Assembly: GCA_947630735.1 (NCBI GenBank)
Contig: CANRIR010000020.1
Coordinates: forward strand, 1-37,215
Length of the DNA: 37,215 nucleotides
Origin: an uncultured Marvinbryantia sp.
GTDB lineage: Bacteria; Bacillota; Clostridia; Lachnospirales; Lachnospiraceae
Direction of reading: 5' to 3'
The notes under the pieces are model-generated. The model had not been told where the DNA came from, did no database searches, and was given only the letters and a program-made list of their open reading frames with translations. Made by a program: the position numbers and the translations under genes. Each line of letters opens with the position of its first letter. Positions within the stretch are counted from its first letter, which is position 1. Below are positions 1 to 6,618 of the stretch, in pieces.

Positions 1-19
1 GTTTTCCATTTTTAAGGAC

Positions 20-77
20 AAAAAGGGAGCCATTGCTCCATAGATGAATTACTCATCTATTTTGCAACAGCCCCTTC
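20..77 (-). terminator. Long terminator hairpin of tRNA-Trp
   Basis: Read on the minus strand, an outer arm (GGGGCTGTTGC, 67-77) pairs with GCAATGGCTCC (26-36) allowing G-U pairs. An inner perfect 7-bp arm TAGATGA/TCATCTA lies between them at 41-59. The hairpin is followed by CTTTTTG. A shorter alternative is GGAGC/GCTCC at 26-39 with the same T run. It starts just past the tRNA 3' end, so it should end that transcript. The GGGGCTGT start resembles the hairpin at 27531. Confidence 0.7.
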
Positions 78-82
78 CGAAG

Positions 83-153
83 CAGGGGATGAGAGAATCG
101 AACTCCCGCTAAAAGTTTTGGAGACTTCTGTCATACCATTTGACCAATCCCCT
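83..153 (-). tRNA. tRNA-Trp (anticodon CCA)
   Basis: A complete 71-nt cloverleaf can be folded by eye. The acceptor stem is AGGGGAT/ATCCCCT (7 perfect pairs), the D stem GTCA/TGAC has a GG-containing loop, the anticodon stem GAAGT/ACTTT encloses the loop CTCCAAA, the variable loop is TAGC, and the T stem GGGAG/CTCTC has the loop TTCGATT. Loop positions 34-36 read CCA, which decodes UGG tryptophan. The discriminator base is G, as expected for tRNA-Trp, and CCA is not encoded. The top anticodon pair is G-U. Confidence 0.93.
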
Positions 154-170
154 GTGTTGCCCACTTAGTA

Positions 171-199
171 TTTATATCACAAACAGGGAGGGATGTCAA
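171..199 (-). promoter_or_regulatory. Sigma-A promoter of tRNA-Trp
   Basis: On the minus strand TTGACA (194-199) and TATAAA (171-176) are separated by exactly 17 bases. Transcription would start about 10 bases before the mature 5' end of the tRNA at 153. The -35 is a full consensus match, which suits a stable RNA gene. Confidence 0.85.
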
Positions 200-243
200 C
201 CAAAAATACAGGCAAACCAAAGATTTTGAAATCTGGAAATCTG

Positions 244-272
244 TTGCAATATGTTACCGACAAGGCTATAAT
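244..272 (+). promoter_or_regulatory. Sigma-A promoter of the cyclophilin gene
   Basis: TTGCAA (244-249) and TATAAT (267-272) have a 17-base spacer, about 70 bases before the start codon at 341. It is divergent from the tRNA-Trp promoter. Confidence 0.85.
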
Positions 273-340
273 AGAACTTGGGCATCGGCCGGGTACAGCG
301 GCTGATCTTTCAATAACGGAAAAGCAAGAAGGGAAACACA

Positions 341-1024
341 ATGAGCAATAAAGTGGCAAAGAAAAAGAAAGGCGCAAAGAAAAAATCATACACGGGACTG
401 ATCCTTCTGACCATCGGCGCGATCGCCGTCAGCATGGCCATCCTGCTGTTTGTGATCTTCAATCAGCCGTCAGATGAGGAGGATGCGGAGACGCAGACAC
501 AGACGGAGGTGGACTTCGCGAGCCTGTCCGGCCCGGAGGTGACCATCTCGGTAAAGGACTACGGGGACATCAAATTAAAGCTGGACGCGGACTCCGCGCC
601 CATCACGGTGGAGAATTTTGTGAAGCTGGCAAAAGAAGGGTTTTATGACGGGCTCACGTTCCACCGCATCATAGATGGATTTATGATCCAGGGCGGGGAT
701 CCGACGGGCACCGGCATGGGCGGATCCGACCAGACCATCAAGGGCGAGTTTTCCAGCAACGGGGTGGACAATCCGATCTCCCACCGCAGGGGCGTCATCT
801 CCATGGCGCGCTCCAACGACATGGACAGCGCCGATAGCCAGTTCTTCATCGTGCAGTCCGACAGCCTGTTTCTGGACGGGAACTACGCCGGGTTCGGCTA
901 TGTGACCGACGGCATGGAGATTGTGGATAAGATCTGCGAGGACACGCCGGTGCAGGACGACAACGGCACCGTAAAGGCGGAGGACCAACCGGTCATCGAG
1001 CGCGTCACGGTGTCGGAGGAGTAG
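341..1024 (+). CDS. Membrane-anchored cyclophilin-type peptidyl-prolyl isomerase
   Basis: This 227-residue protein should catalyse cis-trans isomerisation of Xaa-Pro bonds. A Lys-rich N-terminus (residues 5-15) is followed by one hydrophobic segment at about 18-41, then an acidic linker, so the catalytic domain (about 68-225) would sit outside the membrane. Cyclophilin landmarks are FHRIIDGFMIQGGD, with the catalytic Arg, Phe and Gln, and SQFFI. The usual Trp and His of the WLDGKH loop are replaced (LFLDGNY), which is common in bacterial forms and predicts poor cyclosporin binding. GAAGGG lies 8 bases before ATG. The 3' end overlaps the convergent gene by 20 bases. It is likely monocistronic and may help fold secreted proteins. 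Confidence 0.93.
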   Translation: MSNKVAKKKKGAKKKSYTGLILLTIGAIAVSMAILLFVIFNQPSDEEDAETQTQTEVDFASLSGPEVTISVKDYGDIKLKLDADSAPITVENFVKLAKEGFYDGLTFHRIIDGFMIQGGDPTGTGMGGSDQTIKGEFSSNGVDNPISHRRGVISMARSNDMDSADSQFFIVQSDSLFLDGNYAGFGYVTDGMEIVDKICEDTPVQDDNGTVKAEDQPVIERVTVSEE

Positions 1025-1640
1025 AGCCGGACACGCCGCAGAGCTTTTCAGAGACATACCGGTTGAAGAAGGAGATAAACGGGCCCAGGCCCAGCGCGCA
1101 GATGAGCGTGCCGAGGCCGATGATACCGCCGCAGGCGAAAGCCACGGCGGTGCAGACGCAGTCGGTAAAGATGCGGCACCAGAAATAGGGGATGGGCAGC
1201 CGGTCCGCCAGGATGAGGGAGAGCGAGTCGTAGGGGCTGATGCCCATGTCGGCCGTCTGGTACAAAGAGACGGAGAGGCTCAATACCAGCACCCCCACGG
1301 CCATGACCGCCAGGCGCGGAAGGAAATCCTGCGGGACGGGGCAGTGCTCTGTGAGCAGGTTGTGGAAAAAGGTGGCTATGTAGCCCACGCCGAACCAGTT
1401 GACGAGCGTGCCCGCGCCTATGTATTTGCGGCCGAACAGGGCTTCGAACACAAAGCAGAGGCTGCTGACGGCGATGGAGACAATAAAATAAGCAATGCCG
1501 ATCCGGTCGGCGATGGCCATGTACATGCCATTGCAGGGATCGTTTCCCATGAGGGACAGCTTAAACAGGGCGACGCCGAGGCCCATAATCACATTTCCCA
1601 TAAACATGGAGAAAAAACGGCGGACGGTATTTTCAGACAT
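1005..1640 (-). CDS. YczE/YitT-like integral membrane protein
   Basis: This is a 211-residue hydrophobic protein with about five membrane segments. It resembles the YczE/YyaS/YitT group, whose role is not well defined; in some Gram-positives members lie near transporters. Recognisable parts are GxGVALFKLSxMGNDPCNGM near the N-terminus, and the paired MGISPYDSLSL and GLGTLICALGLGPFISFFNR in the second half, which suggests internal duplication. I chose the ATG at 1640 because AAAGGAG is 8 bases upstream; the in-frame GTG at 1649 directly abuts that ribosome site. It has a near-ideal promoter. A paralogue lies at 30455-31129. Family assignment is firmer than function. Confidence 0.8.
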   Translation of the reverse strand: MSENTVRRFFSMFMGNVIMGLGVALFKLSLMGNDPCNGMYMAIADRIGIAYFIVSIAVSSLCFVFEALFGRKYIGAGTLVNWFGVGYIATFFHNLLTEHCPVPQDFLPRLAVMAVGVLVLSLSVSLYQTADMGISPYDSLSLILADRLPIPYFWCRIFTDCVCTAVAFACGGIIGLGTLICALGLGPFISFFNRYVSEKLCGVSGSTPPTP

Positions 1641-1669
1641 GACAGACACTCCTTTCGGCTTCTGTGCTT

Positions 1670-1698
1670 ATTATAAGGAGTTCTTTCGCGTATGTCAA
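1670..1698 (-). promoter_or_regulatory. Full-consensus sigma-A promoter of the YczE-like gene
   Basis: On the minus strand TTGACA (1693-1698) and TATAAT (1670-1675) are separated by 17 bases, a perfect match at both boxes. It lies 30 bases before the start codon at 1640. Confidence 0.85.
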
Positions 1699-1732
1699 AC
1701 AGAAGCCGGGACGGCAAAAGGGAGGAAAAGTT

Positions 1733-2962
1733 ATGGAACAGAAACATCCGGATTACTGGAAACTGGGGGTTACGATCTTCGGCAGCCTCGCGGCCGCCAT
1801 CGCCTTTTATTTCCTGCTCTTTCGGATTGGAGAATTGACGTCGTACCTGTCGGTCATTTTGTCGGCGCTGCAGCCGGTTGTGATCGGAATGGCGGTGGCC
1901 TATGTGCTGTGCCCTGTGCAGACGTTTTTTGAGCGGCACCTGACAAAGTGCGGGCGGTTCGCGCGGCTTACGTCGGTGCTGCTGACCATGCTGGCGGCGG
2001 CGGGGATCGTGGGCATCTTCTGCGTGCTGGCCCTGCCGGAACTGGTGCACAGCGTCAGCGACCTGGTCACCAAGCTGCCGGGCATGGTGGACGCCCAGCT
2101 TGAGAGGCTGCGGGCCTATCTGGAAACCGACAGCGAGGCCGTGGAGAATTTCATGAAGATGGTCAGATCCGTGGAGGATTTCCTGTCCAACTGGATCAAG
2201 ACCAACCTGTTCTCCACCGTGTCCAACATCTCCAGCAGCGTGCTTTCCATCGGTTCCGCCGTGGTCAATCTGACGGTTGCCATCGTCGTGGCGATCTATC
2301 TGCTGCTGGATCGGGAGCGCTATGTCGCCCAGTGCCGCAAGCTGTTCTTTTCGGTCAGCAAAAATAAAAAATGGAACGACGCCATCCTGGACGGCGTGCA
2401 CCAGGCGGACCGCATCTTCAGCGGGTTCATCTCCGGGAAGCTGGTGGACTCCCTGATCGTGGGCGTCATCTGCTTTGTGTGCCTTACCATCCTTCGGATG
2501 CCCTACGCGCTGCTGGTCAGCGTCATCGTGGGCGTGACCAACATCATCCCCATGTTCGGGCCTTTCATCGGGGCGGTGCCCAGCGCCTTTCTGATCCTGC
2601 TGGTGTCGCCGGGCAAGTGCGTGGTGTTCCTCATCTTCATCATCATCCTGCAGCAGATCGACGGAAACATCATAGGGCCCCGCATCCTGGGAAATTCCAC
2701 GGGGCTTTCCGCGCTCTACGTGACGGTGGCCATGCTGCTGTTCGGCAAGCTGCTGGGATTTTTGGGCATGATCGTGGGCGTGCCGCTGTTCGCCACACTG
2801 TACTATATCGTAAAGCGCGTGGCCGAGTATTCCCTGCGGAAGCAGGAGATGCCGGTGAGCACGCAGGACTACATATGCGCGTCGCCGCCGGACGGACCGG
2901 CGGGCGCGAAGACCGGAAAAGCCGCACCGGCGAAAAAGAAGCCGGGGAAAAAAGGAGAATGA
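1733..2962 (+). CDS. AI-2E family (PerM-like) transporter
   Basis: This 409-residue membrane protein fits the AI-2E family transporter group (PF01594, TqsA/PerM). Members export small molecules or, in some Gram-positives, act as Na+/H+ antiporters, so the substrate is not predictable. There are two N-terminal membrane segments (about 10-60), a soluble region with predicted helices (about 90-160), then several segments to about residue 360 containing the typical GVTNIIPMFGPFIGAVPSA and GNIIGPRILGNSTGL motifs. The C-terminal 30 residues are Ala/Lys-rich. The start at 1733 has GGGAGG 8 bases upstream; upstream in-frame starts lack a site. Its stop is 3 bases from the next start, implying an operon with the two esterases. 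Confidence 0.88.
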   Translation: MEQKHPDYWKLGVTIFGSLAAAIAFYFLLFRIGELTSYLSVILSALQPVVIGMAVAYVLCPVQTFFERHLTKCGRFARLTSVLLTMLAAAGIVGIFCVLALPELVHSVSDLVTKLPGMVDAQLERLRAYLETDSEAVENFMKMVRSVEDFLSNWIKTNLFSTVSNISSSVLSIGSAVVNLTVAIVVAIYLLLDRERYVAQCRKLFFSVSKNKKWNDAILDGVHQADRIFSGFISGKLVDSLIVGVICFVCLTILRMPYALLVSVIVGVTNIIPMFGPFIGAVPSAFLILLVSPGKCVVFLIFIIILQQIDGNIIGPRILGNSTGLSALYVTVAMLLFGKLLGFLGMIVGVPLFATLYYIVKRVAEYSLRKQEMPVSTQDYICASPPDGPAGAKTGKAAPAKKKPGKKGE

Positions 2963-2965
2963 CAG

Positions 2966-4075
2966 ATGTTTGTATATCCGGATGATCAAAATCTGCAGTA
3001 CACGGGCCGGATCGATTTTTCGGATCCGAAAGCGCCCAGATTTCTGTACGCCGCCAGCATGGTAACCCTCCGCTTCCGCGGGACGGGCGCGCGCGCCGTC
3101 CTTCGCGGCGAGAGCCTGTACTGGGACAGCTTTGCGGGCGTGCTGCTGGACGGGGAGCAGAGTAAGGTAAAGGTGGACACGGTCAACCTGCAGGAGGACG
3201 GCAGGCGGCCGGGGGACGAAAGAACCGAGAGGGACATCGCGCAGACGCAGAAGTCCTACGTGCTGGCAGAAAATCTGCCGGACGCCGTGCACACGCTGAC
3301 GCTTTTTAAGAGGCAGGATTCCAGCAACCGCATCACGTTCCTGGGGTTTGAGCTCCCGGAGGGCTCGGAAGTGCTGGAGCCGCCGCAGAGGCCCGCGCGG
3401 AGGATGGAAGTGTACGGCGATTCCGTCTCGGCAGGCGAGGTGGCGGAGGCCGTCGATTACGCGGGCAAGCCGGACCCGGAGCACGAGGGGGAGTACTCCA
3501 ACGCGTACTATTCCTACGCCTGGACGACGGCGCGGAAGCTGCGCGCGCAGCTGCACGACACCGCCCAGGGCGGCATCGCCCTGCTGGACGGGACCGGCTA
3601 TTTCGGAAATGACAAGTGGCTGGCCGGCATGGAATCCGTGTGGGATAAGCTGCAGTACAATCCCAACTACGGGCCGGTGACGGAGTGGGACTTCGGGCGC
3701 TACACGCCCCATGTGGTGGTCGTGGCCATCGGGCAGAACGACAGCCACCCCGAGGATTATATGAAGGAAGATTGCGGCGGCGGGAAGGCGGCGCGCTGGA
3801 AGGAGCGCTACCGGCAGTGGATCGGGCAGATCCGGGAGAAATATTCCCGGGCGCTGATCGTGCTCGCCACCACGATCCTGAACCACGATCCGGCCTGGGA
3901 CGACGCCATCGGCGAGGTGTGCGCCGGTCTGCAGGACCCGAAGATCGTGCATTTTCTTTACCGCAGGAACGGCTGCGGCACACCGGGACACATCCGCATC
4001 CCGGAGGCGGAAGAGATGGCGGAGGAGCTGGCGTCGTTTATAGAGGGATTCGGAGAGGACATTTGGCAGTCCTGA
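2966..4075 (+). CDS. CE2-like SGNH/GDSL esterase
   Basis: This is a 369-residue two-domain esterase of the carbohydrate esterase family 2 type. The N-terminal part (about 1-125) looks like the beta-sandwich found in CE2 acetylesterases. The SGNH part starts with YGDSVSAG (nucleophile Ser, about residue 154), carries the block III-type sequence GQNDSHPEDY and ends with GTPGHIRIPEAEEMAEE, whose His is the likely base. CE2 enzymes remove O-acetyl groups from xylan and other glycans. There is no signal peptide, so it should act in the cytoplasm on imported oligosaccharides. The ribosome site lies inside the end of the previous gene. A second SGNH enzyme follows after 16 bases. The acetyl substrate is inferred. 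Confidence 0.85.
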   Translation: MFVYPDDQNLQYTGRIDFSDPKAPRFLYAASMVTLRFRGTGARAVLRGESLYWDSFAGVLLDGEQSKVKVDTVNLQEDGRRPGDERTERDIAQTQKSYVLAENLPDAVHTLTLFKRQDSSNRITFLGFELPEGSEVLEPPQRPARRMEVYGDSVSAGEVAEAVDYAGKPDPEHEGEYSNAYYSYAWTTARKLRAQLHDTAQGGIALLDGTGYFGNDKWLAGMESVWDKLQYNPNYGPVTEWDFGRYTPHVVVVAIGQNDSHPEDYMKEDCGGGKAARWKERYRQWIGQIREKYSRALIVLATTILNHDPAWDDAIGEVCAGLQDPKIVHFLYRRNGCGTPGHIRIPEAEEMAEELASFIEGFGEDIWQS

Positions 4076-4091
4076 AAGGAGCGGGAATATC

Positions 4092-5363
4092 ATGGGAGAT
4101 CAGGCAGTAAAGGAACAACTGGCAAACGTGCCAAAGATGGCGCTGGTGGTGTCGGGGGATCACACCCGGATCAGGAAACTGCTGTGCCGGGCAGACAAGG
4201 GAGAGAAACTGTGCATCGGCTTTCTGGGCGGCTCCATTACCCAGGGCAGCCTGGCGTCCGTGCCGGAGAACTGCTATGCGGCGCTGGTTTACCGCTGGTG
4301 GGTGGAGACGTTTCCGCAAAGCACGTTTACGTTTGTGAACGCGGGCATCGGCGGGACCACGTCCCTGTTCGGGGCCGCGCGCGCAAAGACGGACATCCTG
4401 CAGTACAAGCCGGATTTTGTGGCGGTGGATTTCACGGTAAACGACGAGAATACGGCGTTTTTCCAGGAGACCTTCGAGGGCGTGCTGAGGCAGCTTCTGC
4501 TGGCCGCGAACGCCCCCGCGGTGATGGTGCTGCACAACGCCTTCTACGAGGACGGCAGGAACGCGCAGGAGAAGCATGCCGTCGTCACGGAACACTATCA
4601 GATTCCGAGCGTGAGCGTGCGGGAGAGCGTCTCCAGGCTCATCCGCGAGGGTGTGCTGACCACCGCACAGGTGTCGCCGGACGGCCTGCACCCCAACGAT
4701 CTGGGGCACAGGCTTTTGGCGGATATGCTGATCGCCCAGCTGGAGAAGGATCTTCGGGAACTGCGGCAGGAGGGCTTTGGGGCGGAACCGGATGTCCGCG
4801 CGGCACAGTTGGATGACCAGGCGGCGCAGCTGGACGGCCACGCGGCACAGATAAATGACCAGGCGGTGCAGCCGGATGACCACGCGGCGCAGCCGGAAGG
4901 CCGGGAAATGGGGCAGAAGGAGCCCGCGTGCCCGCCGCCTGTCACGAAGAACCGCTTTGAGAACGCGAAGCGCTACCAGACGGACAACTGCGGGCCCGAG
5001 CTGGACGGCTTTGTGAGGGACACAAGGCCCAAGACGGAGCTTTTGGATCTGTACAAGAACGGCTGGATGGGCTGCAACCCGGGGGACCAGATCACCTTCT
5101 CCCTCAAGTGCTCCCACATTTCCGTCCAGTTCCTGCGGGCGGTAAAGCGGGATCGCCTGACCGCCCTGGCAGTGGTGGACGGCGACGAGGAGCACGCCGT
5201 GTTCCTGGACGGCAACTTCGACGAGGACTGGGGCGACTGCCTGGCCCTGCAGCCCGTGTTTGAGAGCGGGGAGCTCGCGGCGCACACCCTGACCATTACC
5301 ATCCAGGGGACGGAGCTCGCGGACGCAAAGCCGTTTTACTTGGTGTCTATTATTACGGACTGA
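4092..5363 (+). CDS. SGNH/GDSL hydrolase with heptapeptide repeat linker
   Basis: This 423-residue protein has an SGNH domain at about 30-225: block I GGSITQG (Ser nucleophile), block II Gly in NAGIGGTTSLFG, block III-type TVNDEN, and block V DGLHPNDLGH with the catalytic Asp-His. A C-terminal region (about 285-423) is probably a beta-sandwich and is not recognised. Between them, residues 237-271 are five copies of a seven-residue unit of the type AAQLDDQ (DNA 4800-4904). No signal peptide is seen. Likely an acyl or acetyl esterase acting on carbohydrates with the preceding CE2-like enzyme. AAAGGAG overlaps the previous stop, supporting the ATG at 4092. Confidence 0.85.
   Translation: MGDQAVKEQLANVPKMALVVSGDHTRIRKLLCRADKGEKLCIGFLGGSITQGSLASVPENCYAALVYRWWVETFPQSTFTFVNAGIGGTTSLFGAARAKTDILQYKPDFVAVDFTVNDENTAFFQETFEGVLRQLLLAANAPAVMVLHNAFYEDGRNAQEKHAVVTEHYQIPSVSVRESVSRLIREGVLTTAQVSPDGLHPNDLGHRLLADMLIAQLEKDLRELRQEGFGAEPDVRAAQLDDQAAQLDGHAAQINDQAVQPDDHAAQPEGREMGQKEPACPPPVTKNRFENAKRYQTDNCGPELDGFVRDTRPKTELLDLYKNGWMGCNPGDQITFSLKCSHISVQFLRAVKRDRLTALAVVDGDEEHAVFLDGNFDEDWGDCLALQPVFESGELAAHTLTITIQGTELADAKPFYLVSIITD
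4800..4904 (+). repeat. Five tandem 21-bp units inside the SGNH gene
   Basis: Units start at 4800, 4821, 4842, 4863 and 4884, each exactly 21 bases, so the frame is kept. They encode AAQLDDQ, AAQLDGH, AAQINDQ, AVQPDDH and AAQPEGR. Copies differ at several positions, so the array is not newly made. It forms a flexible acidic linker between two domains. Confidence 0.92.
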
Positions 5364-5385
5364 AGAATTATTGCAGAAAAAACAT

Positions 5386-5475
5386 AACTGGCTTGGAAAT
5401 CGCTGCGGACGAAAGATACAACCGGCTGGAAAATCGTTGCGGACGACAAAACACAACCGGCTGAAAAATTAGGGA
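5386..5475. repeat. Two and a half copies of a 34-35 bp tandem repeat
   Basis: Units begin at 5386, 5420 and 5455 with AACTGGCT or AACCGGCT, and the first two share the core CTGCGGACGA/TTGCGGACGA. The third is cut off after about 16-20 bases. The array fills the gap just after the SGNH stop codon. Confidence 0.82.
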
Positions 5476-5556
5476 AACTCATAGACGGCCCATAAGGGCT
5501 GGTTCGCGCGGGACGAAAAAGATCCGCGCATGCAGGATAGAAAAGGAGGAACCATC

Positions 5557-6078
5557 ATGAACAACGTATTGGAAGCGATCGCAAAGAGAAGCTCCACGCG
5601 GGGCTATGAGCCGCAGGACATTGCGCCGGAGGAGCTGGAGAGCCTGATCCGCGCCGGACTGCAGGCACCCACGGCGGCCAACCGGCAGGAAGTGCACATC
5701 ACGGTGGCAAAGGGATCCGCTCCCATCCTGGCGGAGATCCAGGCGGAGATGACCGGCGGGAAAGAGATGCCCCACAATTTCTACTACGAAGCGCCGCTGG
5801 TGCTGATCCTGAGCGCCGACGCCGCCTTCAAGTGGCACTCCCTGGACGCGGGGATCGCGGCGGAAAATATTGCGCTGGCGGCCGAGGGGCTTGGCCTTGG
5901 CAATCTGATCATCGGCTGCATCAAGGACGCCATGTCCGGCCCGAAGAAGGACTACTTCGCGAAGGCGCTGAAGTTCCCGGAGGGCTATGAGTTTGAGATC
6001 GCCATTGCGGTCGGCAAAAAGGCGGTCACAAAGGAGCCGCACACCTACGACGAGGCGAAGAGCGTGAGCCGCATATAA
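5557..6078 (+). CDS. Nitroreductase-family FMN oxidoreductase
   Basis: This 173-residue protein has the nitroreductase fold signature: N-terminal RSSTRGYEPQDIAPEELESL (FMN-contacting Arg-Ser pair), then AGLQAPTAANRQ, and a C-terminal half with AAENIALAAEGLGLGNLIIG that lines the flavin pocket. These enzymes use NAD(P)H and FMN to reduce nitro compounds, quinones or other acceptors; the natural substrate is unknown. The length is at the short end for the family. AAAAGGAGG sits 8 bases upstream of the ATG at 5557; an ATG at 5530 lacks such a site. A tandem repeat and a terminator follow the stop codon. Confidence 0.9.
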   Translation: MNNVLEAIAKRSSTRGYEPQDIAPEELESLIRAGLQAPTAANRQEVHITVAKGSAPILAEIQAEMTGGKEMPHNFYYEAPLVLILSADAAFKWHSLDAGIAAENIALAAEGLGLGNLIIGCIKDAMSGPKKDYFAKALKFPEGYEFEIAIAVGKKAVTKEPHTYDEAKSVSRI

Positions 6079-6100
6079 AAGCGGACAAAGCACCGTGGCA

Positions 6101-6160
6101 GACCGCACTAAAACGGACTGCACCAAAACGGATCGTACTAAAGCGAACCGCACTAAAACA
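6101..6160. repeat. Four tandem 15-bp repeats after the nitroreductase gene
   Basis: Units at 6101, 6116, 6131 and 6146 share the pattern GACCGCACTAAAACG with one to four changes each. They lie between the nitroreductase stop codon and the terminator at 6165. Confidence 0.9.
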
Positions 6161-6164
6161 GACC

Positions 6165-6193
6165 GGCGCTGCTTCTTAAGGCAGCGCCGAAAA
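6165..6193. terminator. Convergent terminator hairpin
   Basis: GGCGCTGC (6165-6172) pairs perfectly with GCAGCGCC (6181-6188) across an 8-base loop, followed on the plus strand by GAAAATTTT. It should end the nitroreductase transcript. On the minus strand a weaker T run lies beyond it, so it may also serve the YolD-polymerase operon. Confidence 0.75.
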
Positions 6194-6195
6194 TT

Positions 6196-6618
6196 TTAGG
6201 GCATCGCCGAGAATAATTCCCCGTCGATGTCCAGAATATCGTCCAGGGGGATTTTCTCCCCGCTTTGCAGGACGAGAAGCCGCTTGCCGCGGTCTATTTT
6301 TTTTAGGGAGCCGGAGACCGTGACGCACGCGCCGCCGGTTTTTTTCGCGTCCGGGCGGAAGTAGGTAAACAAGAGCGCAGGCTGCGCCGGGATGGCTTTT
6401 GCGGCCGCCTGCAGCTTCCGGTCCAGGGCGGACCTGGCCTCCTCGCTCAGCTCCGGCCTTGCGTCCGTCAGGCGGGCCGTCTCGCGGATGGCGGAGTCGT
6501 AGCCGGTCAGTGCGGCGAAGGGCGAGAACTGCGCCGCGCGGTCCTCCATGGGCATCTGCGGACGCTTGGCGGAGACGTGGTGCGGAAGATTGATGATGTC
6601 TTCATAAGGGTTTTTCAT
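6196..6618 (-). CDS. YolD-like protein
   Basis: This 140-residue protein has the hallmark of YolD-like proteins (PF08863): MEDRAAQFSPFAALTGYDSAI near residues 25-45, then a C-terminal beta-rich part ending in IPLDDILDIDGE. In Bacillus, YolD-like proteins are paired with the Y-family polymerase UvrX/YqjW and may be UmuD-like partners, though the biochemistry is not well known. The gene follows the Y-family polymerase with an ATGA overlap at 6615-6618, so the two should be translationally coupled. That pairing strongly supports the call. Confidence 0.85.
   Translation of the reverse strand: MKNPYEDIINLPHHVSAKRPQMPMEDRAAQFSPFAALTGYDSAIRETARLTDARPELSEEARSALDRKLQAAAKAIPAQPALLFTYFRPDAKKTGGACVTVSGSLKKIDRGKRLLVLQSGEKIPLDDILDIDGELFSAMP

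Noticed and set aside
177-389. Short minus-strand frame over the cyclophilin promoter
   Set aside because: It crosses two strong promoters and has a hydrophobic low-complexity reading without a ribosome site.
1589-4093. Very long minus-strand open frame of 834 codons
   Set aside because: It lies opposite three well-supported genes, is rich in His, Arg and Gln as expected of a GC-rich antisense frame, and has no ribosome site or family motif.
4038-5456. Minus-strand open frame of 472 codons opposite the SGNH gene
   Set aside because: It is an antisense shadow of a gene with clear catalytic motifs, and its repetitive part is only the reverse of the 21-bp repeats.
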